A stretch of 14,639 nt of DNA from Paracoccaceae bacterium (GTDB taxonomy: Bacteria; Pseudomonadota; Alphaproteobacteria; Rhodobacterales; Rhodobacteraceae): NCBI GenBank assembly GCA_007134405.1, contig SLKW01000228.1:1-14639 (forward strand), written 5' to 3'. Below, one piece after another: positions 1 to 7,282 of this stretch; positions within the stretch are counted from its first letter, which is position 1, and every line of letters starts with the position of its first letter. A model generated the notes under the pieces. That model was given only the letters and a program-made list of their open reading frames with translations. It was not told where the DNA came from and searched no databases. Position numbers and translations under genes: made by a program.

Positions 1-212
1 CGCCTGCCCGAAACCTCCAGCCTGACTTCTTCGCCCCGGGCGTTGCGCAACCACAGTTCGCGTCCCAGGATCGTCTCTTCGATTTCTCCCAGGACGGCCT
101 CAAAGAGACCCTGCGGGTTGACTGCATCCAGCACACGCCCGTGCGCTGCCCGAGGTTCAGGCTTTGCACCAAGCTTGGCGACAGCCCCTGAAAGTCTCTC
201 TATGTCCTTCAT
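1..212 (-). CDS. Unrecognised protein, N-terminal part only (cut by left edge), last visible gene of the kinase/GTPase operon
   Basis: Reading the minus strand from an ATG at 212 gives an open frame of about 70 codons that runs off the window. It begins MKDIERLSGAVAKLG and includes the stretch ELWLRNARGEEVRLEV near the edge. The ATG lies 28 bases after the stop codon of the Roadblock-like gene, and no in-frame stop interrupts it, so it probably continues the same operon. The visible part is charged, without a signal peptide or membrane segment. I see no good Shine-Dalgarno sequence; the start is chosen because it is the first ATG in the frame after the upstream stop codon. I do not recognise the family. 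The start of the protein is reasonably sure; its function is not known. Confidence 0.6.
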   Translation of the reverse strand, partial: MKDIERLSGAVAKLGAKPEPRAAHGRVLDAVNPQGLFEAVLGEIEETILGRELWLRNARGEEVRLEVSGR

Positions 213-240
213 GTGTTTATGACCGACCGACGCATCACCT

Positions 241-630
241 TTACGCCTCGGTGGTGCTGATTTCGTGCAGCAGCGCATCCGCGCGCTGGATGAGAAGATC
301 AACGGAAACCTCGGTTATGCAAACGCAGCACAGCGCCTCGTTAGGCGAAGTCTCCGACCTCAGGAAAATGCGAAGCTCTCCATCAGCAATCTGAATCGCT
401 TGTTGAGCGCCGGGTGTCGCGGCATGGGAAGCCAAAGCCGAGGTCTCGCGCGCCAGCGCGCCGTCAAGCATCTCCTGAGCGGCCGCGCACATTTGGTCGA
501 ACCACTCCTGCGGCTTCTTTCCCTCGGAACTCGCGCATAGCACCAGCCCCGTTGAGAGGTCTGCAAACGCCACAGACTCGCATCCGGGAACTTCGAACCT
601 GAACGCGTTCAACCTTTCTGCAATGCTCAT
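241..630 (-). CDS. Roadblock/LC7-like domain protein
   Basis: A 129-residue soluble protein whose layout fits the Roadblock/LC7 (longin-like) fold. A strand with the pattern PGCESVAFADLSTGLVLCAS lies near residues 15-34. A long helix follows at about 39-56, then a strand QAIQIADGELRIFL at about 78-91, and a final strand plus helix (EALCCVCITEV, then a leucine-rich helix) at about 98-127. In known members (MglB, the conservon protein CvnB) this fold dimerises and binds or regulates small GTPases. Here it follows three GTPase genes in the same orientation, which supports a regulator or scaffold role for one of them. That partner link is inference. It starts 102 bases after the preceding GTPase gene stop and ends 28 bases before the next ATG. 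The family call rests on pattern recognition only. Confidence 0.7.
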   Translation of the reverse strand: MSIAERLNAFRFEVPGCESVAFADLSTGLVLCASSEGKKPQEWFDQMCAAAQEMLDGALARETSALASHAATPGAQQAIQIADGELRIFLRSETSPNEALCCVCITEVSVDLLIQRADALLHEISTTEA

Positions 631-732
631 CCGCTCATGCCATGCGCTTGGGGCAGGGAGCAGGCTAGCACGGATTTACGAACGGGGCGTAACCAGCTCT
701 GTCACGTCTGCGGTGCGCGAGAGCGCGTAGCG

Positions 733-1653
733 TCAAGCGTCGCCGATCATCCTGCCGGGCGCGGCTCTCGTCGGCCGAGCGGTGTTCGCACCGAACCTGG
801 GTTGCGGGACCACGCGCCGCGGTACCACACGCAGATCCGGCATGCTGTCTTCCGGGTCCGGTTCGCAATCCGAGAAGGAGCGATGGCCGTCGACGACATC
901 AAGCGCATCGTGCCGCTGCGGTTCGGAGTCCTCGGGTGCACCAAGATCGTTGGCGACCTCCTGAAGCAGTTGCACCAAGCGCGTCATGAATGGTTCTGCG
1001 CCGCTTGCTTCCCATTTGTCCGGATTGTCCTCGGCCCCGGCGGCCATTGTTAGGGAAACGGGAAAGCAATCGGCGAACAGTCCTTCGGTCTCGCGCCGGA
1101 TTCGTTGAAGTACGCGCCTGCGGTCGTGCTCGTTGAGGAGCTTGTCGAAGCGCGTGAGCAGAAGAAGACTTCTCTTGTAAAGGTCGGGATTCATCGAGGA
1201 CCAGACCGCAGCCTCGCTTTGGCGCCATGCCTGGGTGGCGTGCGTGCACCACACGACGAGATCTGCCTCATCGACCACGCACTGCCAAAGATCTGGCGAC
1301 ATGTTGGGATCGGAGATGCCGGGCATGTCGATGAGATCGCAAAGCTCGAGGATATCGGCCTTGGCGGACAGCCGGATGACCCTTGTCTCCTCAGGCACGA
1401 CGCGGGAAAGATCTCTGATGTCCAAGGGAGTGATGTTGCCCTCCAGGTCTTCACGAAATGCAGCCGCCTCGCCGTAACTGAGCCAAACGGGCGGGAGCTG
1501 TGTCGCGGTGACCTGCATGGGGAGCGGCGTCGAGCCGACGAGCAGGTTGGTGAGGGTGCTTTTCCCGGCGCTGAATTCCCCCATGAACGCGAGGCGCGGC
1601 TTGCGCGGGCTCTGGGCTTCAACAACCGGATCGATGTTTTCGTGAGCGTTCAT
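733..1653 (-). CDS. Small dynamin-like / TRAFAC P-loop GTPase
   Basis: A 306-residue protein with all main GTPase motifs. The P-loop GEFSAGKST is at residues 25-33, a switch-I threonine candidate lies in ATQLP near 50-54, G3 is DMPG at 109-112, and G4 is TRFD at 167-170 instead of the usual N/TKxD. The P-loop form G-x-x-S-A-G-K-S-T is typical of bacterial dynamin-like GTPases. The protein lacks the long helical stalk of full dynamins. Its last 80 residues are acidic, then basic and proline-rich, and look disordered. The start is supported by AAGGA seven bases upstream of the ATG and by an 18-base gap from the preceding dynamin-like gene. It aligns well with the degenerate GTPase at 3953-5158, sharing a V/I-W-C-T motif (134-137 here). 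It is probably the active partner of that pair; the cellular role is unknown. Confidence 0.85.
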   Translation of the reverse strand: MNAHENIDPVVEAQSPRKPRLAFMGEFSAGKSTLTNLLVGSTPLPMQVTATQLPPVWLSYGEAAAFREDLEGNITPLDIRDLSRVVPEETRVIRLSAKADILELCDLIDMPGISDPNMSPDLWQCVVDEADLVVWCTHATQAWRQSEAAVWSSMNPDLYKRSLLLLTRFDKLLNEHDRRRVLQRIRRETEGLFADCFPVSLTMAAGAEDNPDKWEASGAEPFMTRLVQLLQEVANDLGAPEDSEPQRHDALDVVDGHRSFSDCEPDPEDSMPDLRVVPRRVVPQPRFGANTARPTRAAPGRMIGDA

Positions 1654-1671
1654 CTGCGAATCCTTGCCGTT

Positions 1672-3738
1672 CTAGGCCGCGTCCCGCGTCATGCTGGCCA
1701 TCGCGCCTTCGATTGCCTGCAACCGGACCTGTGTGGATCGACGTCGGGCCAGCCAATCCTCGGACCCGGGAGTTGCAGTTGCGCCTGCGCTGGTGACGGA
1801 CAAAAGGACCGCTCGCTGTTCGGCGATGAATTCCCTCAGCGTCGCGGCCGCTTCCAGGCGGACCGAGGAGCTCAGCGTCGCCTTGAGATCCTGGATGATC
1901 GGATCCGTTTCCTGTCTGATCATTTCACTGAACTCCGCGGTGTAGGTGTGATACCCGCGGCGGCGGCGCCACCAGTTCCGCCACCAATTGCCCTTGATGT
2001 CGAGGGCGATCGTCTGCCCGATGACGACAGGGGGCGGGACACGCGGCGTCTGTGGCGGATCGATATCGAAGTCACGCTCGATATCGAATGCCCGGCGGTA
2101 AAGCCCGCCGATTTCTGCGGCCGTGGATTCGAAGACCTGCCGCGACAGGCTTTGGACCCGGGCGCCGAACACCTGGTAGGCGGACCGAAGCAGCAGCCTG
2201 AGCCCGTCCGGTTCGTACGACCAGATCGCCTGGTCGCCGTTTTCCTCCAGATGCGAAATCAGTGAAAGGGCCGCGCGATCCAGAAAGTTCCGGTGACACC
2301 GTTCGAGGCGGAGATGGTAGGCCTCGATTGCCGCAGAAAATTCTTCCTCGAGTTCGCGAAGGCCGCCCGCTTCAATCCGACGCAACTCGGTGCGAATGGC
2401 GGCTTCGTCCATGCGCAATTTGGGCTTGCCGGACTGCGCCAGAAAGGAAGAGACGCTCCTCGCCTGAAGAGCCTTTGCCAGATTGCTTGCCTGGCGCGCC
2501 GCGCCTTCGACGACTTCCCTCCCGGCTCCCTCTGAAATTCGCTCCGACAACGCCTCGTAGAGCGCCGGCACCCCTGACAGGCGCCAGACCAGATCCAGCG
2601 AGGATTCGGCGTCGGCTCCCGCTTCCAGTTCGGATTCTGCCAATTTGATGAGCGACTCCGCGCTGTCACTCGATAGGGTATGGAGCGTGTCCGTGAGCGC
2701 GTGAGTCGCCCAGTAGGCGCTGCCGAAGATGATCTGGGCGTCCGCTGGACCGTCGTGCTTGCGAAGCGTCTCGTGCACCGCTTCCCTGATCTCCGGGATC
2801 TGGCGGGCGGGATCGGGAAGTTCGTCGATCCGGTTGATGAAGATGATCACCTCGCGCGACTGGATGTTCGAGATCAGCCGGACCAGGGCCATGTCGACCG
2901 TGGACAATGCCTGATGGGCGCTCAGGACGACCACGCAGATTCGGCTCTCGCGGATCGCTCCGATGGTGATCTGCTCGCGCATCATGAAGGTGTCGTTCAC
3001 CCCCGGTGTGTCGCGCAGGCAAAGCTTCAGGGGAATTTCGGGCCGATGCATATAGAGGTCGGCTGACTTTGTGATGTCGGCGAACCGGCCCTGCGCCATG
3101 GTGCCGTCATCCTCGCCGAAATCGTCGCCGAGGCAGACGTAGCGCTCGATCAGTTGCTCGTCGAAGGATCCGTATTCGTGCTCTTGCCCAAGAAGAAGCT
3201 CGAAACGGCGTCCGAGGCGGACGCGAGATTTCTCCCGCATCGCCTCGACCTGCTGCCTGACTTTCTCCATCTCCTCTTGCGCCCCGGCCCGGCTGGCCAA
3301 TTCACCCAGCCGCCCGCCCATGGCCAGCAGGCGAGACCATTCGTCCTCCTCGAAGAACCTGAAGACCGCCGTGTTCACCTGTTTCGGCGGATGCGGGTCG
3401 AGATGCAGTGACGTCACCACAGAAGTCCATGGATTGACATCCGCCGGCAGCAGTCCGGGTCTGCCGACCATCGCATTCACAAGTGTCGTCTTGCCGGCTT
3501 TCACCTGGCCGATGAATGTGACGCTGGGCTCGAATTCCTCGACCTTGCGCTTCAGGCGGATGGCGCTCGAGCGCGTGCTTTTCCCGCCAAGGCCGGCAAG
3601 CTCGTCCAGCGAACCGGACAGATCGGACCGGTTCTTGAGAAACCGCTCGAGCCTGTTGAAACCGGTGGCCAGCAGGTGCCGATTCACCACTGCGTTTTCG
3701 GCCGTCTCGGCGACTTCCATGCCGCAAAACTTGTTCAT
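1672..3738 (-). CDS. Large bacterial dynamin-like GTPase
   Basis: About 688 residues from the chosen start. A helical lead precedes the P-loop GQVKAGKTT (77-85). A G2 threonine sits in NPWTSVVT (T105), G3 is DTPG (243-246) and G4 is NRID (302-305), so all nucleotide-binding motifs are intact. The long C-terminal half is helical, as in dynamin stalks. Near residue 615 it holds a Trp/Arg cluster, NWWRNWWRRRR, a plausible membrane-binding tip. Dynamin-family proteins bind and remodel membranes using GTP; the substrate membrane here is unknown. The start is ambiguous: the frame is open upstream to GTG 3876 and ATGs at 3867 and 3843, but none has a convincing ribosome site. ATG 3738 follows GGAG at a rather long distance, and the extra 46 residues do not look like a domain. 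It sits between two smaller GTPase genes in one operon. Confidence 0.9.
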   Translation of the reverse strand: MNKFCGMEVAETAENAVVNRHLLATGFNRLERFLKNRSDLSGSLDELAGLGGKSTRSSAIRLKRKVEEFEPSVTFIGQVKAGKTTLVNAMVGRPGLLPADVNPWTSVVTSLHLDPHPPKQVNTAVFRFFEEDEWSRLLAMGGRLGELASRAGAQEEMEKVRQQVEAMREKSRVRLGRRFELLLGQEHEYGSFDEQLIERYVCLGDDFGEDDGTMAQGRFADITKSADLYMHRPEIPLKLCLRDTPGVNDTFMMREQITIGAIRESRICVVVLSAHQALSTVDMALVRLISNIQSREVIIFINRIDELPDPARQIPEIREAVHETLRKHDGPADAQIIFGSAYWATHALTDTLHTLSSDSAESLIKLAESELEAGADAESSLDLVWRLSGVPALYEALSERISEGAGREVVEGAARQASNLAKALQARSVSSFLAQSGKPKLRMDEAAIRTELRRIEAGGLRELEEEFSAAIEAYHLRLERCHRNFLDRAALSLISHLEENGDQAIWSYEPDGLRLLLRSAYQVFGARVQSLSRQVFESTAAEIGGLYRRAFDIERDFDIDPPQTPRVPPPVVIGQTIALDIKGNWWRNWWRRRRGYHTYTAEFSEMIRQETDPIIQDLKATLSSSVRLEAAATLREFIAEQRAVLLSVTSAGATATPGSEDWLARRRSTQVRLQAIEGAMASMTRDAA

Positions 3739-3952
3739 AACCACTGAAAGGCTCCACTTTCGGGAAGACAGCTCACCCCGCGCCGAGATGCCTTCAGCCA
3801 CGGAGTGCGGCTCCGAGCCCACGACGCTTTCCCAATTCTTCATCGCATCACGACAAGTATGCGGCATTTTCTTCACAGAACCGAAGGCGGATCACCAACT
3901 CGGTGAACAAGCAGTTACCGCGGCGGTGCTTTCCTGTACTCGCAAACGGGAT

Positions 3953-5158
3953 TCAGCCCGCCAGTTCGTCCTCGAGTTCGCGGCGGACCTGCAAGAGCAG
4001 CGTCGCCGCATCAGCGGCCGGGCCCGCCCCCTTTTCCAGCCGCAAGAGCAAGAGCATTTCCGACGCCTCCGAGAGTGTGTCATGAAACGAGGTGGATGCA
4101 GCCGCGCTACCCTGAGTCGCTAGAAGCTCGCTCAGGCCGTCCAGTGCGTCGGCGCAGGCTGAAAGGAATTTCACATACTTGTCCGTGGCGCCCTCGGGCG
4201 CCAGTTGCGCCAGGATGTTCGCGCAGTCCCTTAAGTGGTTGAGAGCCTGGTCAGCGAATGCCCAGTTTCCGCTCGATACAACTGATGCGTCCGCGACGGA
4301 TCCGGTGGCATCGGCGAGCCGAGGGATACCTGTGCCGCCCCCTGCCGTTTCGTAGCGGCGCAAGAAAAGCAAGGCGGTATCGAGATCCGCGCGGCGCCCT
4401 TGCTCCACATGTTTCAGAACCGCGTTTCTCAGCGCGCGTCCCCCGCTTGCGGCAAATGCCGACTGACCATTCTCGCCATCGTCGAGCGCCGCCAGAGCAC
4501 GCAGCGTCGCGACAGGCAGGATTTCACAGAATTCCTCGGCGAGCGCCGAGTTCATCGAGGCGAGCCGTTGCGGCAACAGGCCGGCGCGCTGCAATTCGTC
4601 TGCTTTGGTCACCGCGAGGAACGCATGGTCCTTCAATGCGCCCGGCACATGGTTCCACAACATGCGTTCGACTTCGGTGAACACTTGCGTGCACCAGATG
4701 AGGACTTCGGCGTGTTTCGCTCCGGTTTCGACGGCACGCCATTGACTGTCGACCGTATCGTCGGCAGCCACTTCCAGCAGACTGATGCGCTCCAAAATAG
4801 CCAGCGGCGCTTCCAGCGTGAGCAACCGCGCTCCGGCGAGTTCCGGCCCCTCCGTGACGAGTCGGTCGAAGCTTTGGGTTGTGTCACCCTCGCGCGCGGC
4901 CCGCGTTCGCCATGACGCACCGGCGATGACCTCTAGGGCCGGCAACGATCTGCCATCTGGAATCAAGCGACGCCCGACAAGCATGTTCAGAAGCTGTGTC
5001 TTGCCGCTGCCCGGTAGGCCCAATATGACGACCCGCACGGGCTTGCCGAACCGGCTCAGGAGCTGCTCGCCGTAGTCCCTGGCATTCGCGGGTAAGGTGC
5101 CGTCTGAGACGACCGCTTCCACACGGGTGCGAACCTCCTCTGCCCGGTCGAGCTGCAT
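3953..5158 (-). CDS. Degenerate P-loop GTPase (G3 motif lost), paralogue of the 733-1653 GTPase
   Basis: A 401-residue protein with P-loop GLPGSGKT (47-54) and a G4-like TKAD (184-187). The G3 site, DMPG in the paralogue at 733-1653, reads EVAA here (about 129-132). Flanking segments still align, including the shared I/V-W-C-T motif (154-157). The G3 aspartate and glycine contact magnesium and the gamma-phosphate, so I infer weak or absent hydrolysis; binding may remain because the P-loop lysine is present. The C-terminal half is helical and acidic with no clear domain. The ATG shares its first base with the TGA of the PP2C gene (TGATG at 5156-5160), which supports translational coupling and this start. 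In-frame ATGs at 5185 and 5245 would overlap the phosphatase more. Likely role: a regulatory or structural partner of the active GTPases (inference). Confidence 0.8.
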   Translation of the reverse strand: MQLDRAEEVRTRVEAVVSDGTLPANARDYGEQLLSRFGKPVRVVILGLPGSGKTQLLNMLVGRRLIPDGRSLPALEVIAGASWRTRAAREGDTTQSFDRLVTEGPELAGARLLTLEAPLAILERISLLEVAADDTVDSQWRAVETGAKHAEVLIWCTQVFTEVERMLWNHVPGALKDHAFLAVTKADELQRAGLLPQRLASMNSALAEEFCEILPVATLRALAALDDGENGQSAFAASGGRALRNAVLKHVEQGRRADLDTALLFLRRYETAGGGTGIPRLADATGSVADASVVSSGNWAFADQALNHLRDCANILAQLAPEGATDKYVKFLSACADALDGLSELLATQGSAAASTSFHDTLSEASEMLLLLRLEKGAGPAADAATLLLQVRRELEDELAG

Positions 5159-6102
5159 CAGCCTGTCTTCTTCCGGCCGGGGCATGACGAGCCCGCGCGT
5201 GCCGGCCTTCCGCCGGCCAGCATGCTTCTTGCTGCCGCGATGCATTTCTCGACCATGCGCGTCGTAACGAAGACTGGTTGGGCTTTTTCCTGGGCTACCG
5301 GCGCTTGCAGGCCCCGGCTTTGCGCAACCCTGATCACCGAGACCGTCACGTTATCCTGATCGGGGTCATCCTGATGCGCGACAGCGGCGAGCAATGCGCG
5401 CGCCATCTCGGTGCTGGTCTGCCCGGAGGCGGTCAAGACCGCCACGATCTGATCGGGTTCCAAAGATTGAATCCCGTCGGTCGCGGCGATGAGAATATCC
5501 TGATCATAGAGAATCATGGGATCTTGCGGGCAATCGAGATGCGGAATCGTGCCACCGCAGAGCACCGAGGTGAGGCAACTGCGATCGGGATGGAACCTGC
5601 CCTCCTCGGCGGTGAGTTGCCCGGCTCTCACGAGATAGTCGATCTGCGGCGCTAACGAGTGATCTTCGTTTATCCGCCGCAGATTCCCGTCGCGGAAAAG
5701 GAACAGCGGCGAATCCCCGACCGAAATCCAGAACAGGCGGTCTCGCAAGATGGCGAGGGCGAGGAGCGTTGCCCCCATGCCGCGGGTCTCGGCATCGGTC
5801 TGGCTTTGGGTGGCGATACACCCATTCGCCGCCTCCACGGCGCCGCGCAAGAGATGCGGTGCCTTTGCCTCGAATGCGCCGGGGTCTCCGCTTTGCAGTT
5901 TCAACTCGCTGAACACCTCGGTGACGGCAATCTTGCTTGCCACGTCGCCCGCGGCATGACCCCCCATTCCGTCGGCGATAACCGCGAGCGCAATCTCGCC
6001 GCCGATCGGGAAATCGGTGATGACTGCATCCTCCTGGTATTCCCGCCGGCCACGACCGATCGCTGTCGCCGCATCGATCTCCAGATCAGATGAGCGCGGC
6101 AT
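5158..6102 (-). CDS. PP2C-family Ser/Thr protein phosphatase
   Basis: A 314-residue soluble phosphatase with the PP2C metal-site motifs in order: a YQEDA segment (D25), DGMGGHAAGD (44-53), GMGATLLAL (108-116), SVGDSPLFL (127-135), an EDHS segment (146-149), TDGI (208-211) and a final DNVT (250-253). PP2C enzymes use two metal ions to remove phosphate from Ser or Thr. The likely targets are proteins phosphorylated by the kinase at the head of the operon. The catalytic part ends near 258; the last 55 residues are basic, low in structure and without a membrane helix. The ATG lies inside the end of the FHA gene (17-base overlap), and the stop overlaps the next start. The kinase-FHA-PP2C trio resembles the PpkA/Fha/PppA pathway of type VI secretion in logic, but no secretion gene is visible here. 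Confidence 0.95.
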   Translation of the reverse strand: MPRSSDLEIDAATAIGRGRREYQEDAVITDFPIGGEIALAVIADGMGGHAAGDVASKIAVTEVFSELKLQSGDPGAFEAKAPHLLRGAVEAANGCIATQSQTDAETRGMGATLLALAILRDRLFWISVGDSPLFLFRDGNLRRINEDHSLAPQIDYLVRAGQLTAEEGRFHPDRSCLTSVLCGGTIPHLDCPQDPMILYDQDILIAATDGIQSLEPDQIVAVLTASGQTSTEMARALLAAVAHQDDPDQDNVTVSVIRVAQSRGLQAPVAQEKAQPVFVTTRMVEKCIAAARSMLAGGRPARAGSSCPGRKKTG

Positions 6103-7246
6103 CGAAGTCGTCGTCCGTCGCGGTCATCGACCAGTCGAAGCCATCACCGCAGAGGGCCACAAAACGAAGCGTCGTCTCGCCGATCCTGATCTGGTCACCA
6201 TGCGACAACTCCTCGGTCGAGAGAACCGGCATGTCGTTCAGGCGCACGATGTTGGCCTTTCCGCCGTGCCCCAGGAAATGCTTCTTCTGCTCTGAGTCGT
6301 AGGCGACCACCGCATGATTCTCGCGCGATATGCTCGTGTCGCCGAAGTCGAGGCACACCGTCTGGTCGCTGCCGCGTCCGATTTGCGACAGCCCGTTGTA
6401 GAGGCAGAAGGACGCACCACGTCCGGGCCCCTTCACCACGACAATCCATCCGACGGGGAATTGTCCAGAAGTCTCTGCCTTTGCGGCGGAACCGATGGGA
6501 TCGTTGGAGCTCGGTGCGCTACGCTCAAAGCCCAGCAACCTGGTCTTGACGCGCCCGGCGCGCCGCCCGGGAACTCCGACCATTGGCGCCGATACAATGG
6601 GAGGGAGCGGCATGTCTTTTTCTGCATCCGCGACGATCTGCTGAGTCTCGTCCGGAGCGGACACTGGTGCCGCCGTATCTTGCTCTACGCCTGAAGGTGA
6701 CTGGTTCTGAATGTCGGCCATCTTCTCGGGCCTTGGGACCGCTGCTGGCCCAGAGAACGCCGTTTCCGGGGAGGGCGCTGAAAACGCTGGTTCTGTTGTG
6801 GATGCGGGTAACTGCTGTTCCGGGGTCGAGTCGAATTCGCTTACAAACTCGACAGAGGCGTCGGGGATAGGTCGTGGCCCCTCCTGCAATCGCTGGCGAA
6901 GGCTTGCGAGCCGCTCTTCGAACGGATTGCGCGTTGGTGTTTGGTCGAAGTTTTCTGCATCGGCTCGGCGCGGCGAGGCTTCCCCCGGAGCCTCCAGGCT
7001 GTCCTTCTCGCCTGTCGAGGTCGCGTGGCCGGGGAGCGTTTCGAAAGGCAACGGATCGTATGTCTTATCGCCCTCGATCCCTGATCCCTGGTCACGCTCG
7101 GCGCGCGCCTCATCGCATTCGCCGGGTCCCGGCGCCTCAGGCGGTGAAGCCTCCACTTTTTCCGCCATGAATGGCTCGCCCGGCCTGGATGCTCCCTCTG
7201 GTTCACCGGGCTGCGTCACGGTGTCTTTACGTCTGAAAAAGTTCAT
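6086..7246 (-). CDS. FHA-domain protein with long disordered N-terminal region
   Basis: 386 residues. The C-terminal FHA domain (about 266-363) is well formed: IGRGSDQ (G290, R291), an ISRENH segment (S306, R308, H311), LND near 336-338, and HGDQIRIGETTLRF at the end. FHA domains bind phosphothreonine peptides, so this protein is expected to read phosphorylation by the neighbouring kinase, either on itself or on a partner. Residues 1-220 are rich in Pro, Glu, Ala, Ser and Thr and look unfolded, with many possible phosphosites. A conserved-looking basic motif RVKTRLLGF (232-240) sits between linker and FHA domain. The start is set by a strong ribosome site, GGAGAGGAAGG, ending two bases before the ATG at 7246. 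A GTG at 7282, right after the kinase stop, is a weaker alternative. Confidence 0.92.
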   Translation of the reverse strand: MNFFRRKDTVTQPGEPEGASRPGEPFMAEKVEASPPEAPGPGECDEARAERDQGSGIEGDKTYDPLPFETLPGHATSTGEKDSLEAPGEASPRRADAENFDQTPTRNPFEERLASLRQRLQEGPRPIPDASVEFVSEFDSTPEQQLPASTTEPAFSAPSPETAFSGPAAVPRPEKMADIQNQSPSGVEQDTAAPVSAPDETQQIVADAEKDMPLPPIVSAPMVGVPGRRAGRVKTRLLGFERSAPSSNDPIGSAAKAETSGQFPVGWIVVVKGPGRGASFCLYNGLSQIGRGSDQTVCLDFGDTSISRENHAVVAYDSEQKKHFLGHGGKANIVRLNDMPVLSTEELSHGDQIRIGETTLRFVALCGDGFDWSMTATDDDFDAALI

Positions 7247-7248
7247 GT

Positions 7249-7260
7249 CCCTTCCTCTCC
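7249..7260 (-). promoter_or_regulatory. Ribosome binding site of the FHA gene
   Basis: On the minus strand the sequence just before ATG 7246 reads GGAGAGGAAGG. It is the strongest Shine-Dalgarno match in the operon. It makes ATG 7246 far more likely than the GTG at 7282 that directly follows the kinase stop codon. Confidence 0.7.
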
Positions 7261-7282
7261 AATGCGGGTCACGCGCCTCCAC

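Noticed and set aside
1105..2265. 386-residue open frame on the plus strand
   Set aside because: It lies opposite the two GTPase genes, which have clear P-loop, G3 and G4 motifs; the plus frame is a typical GC-rich shadow with no domain.
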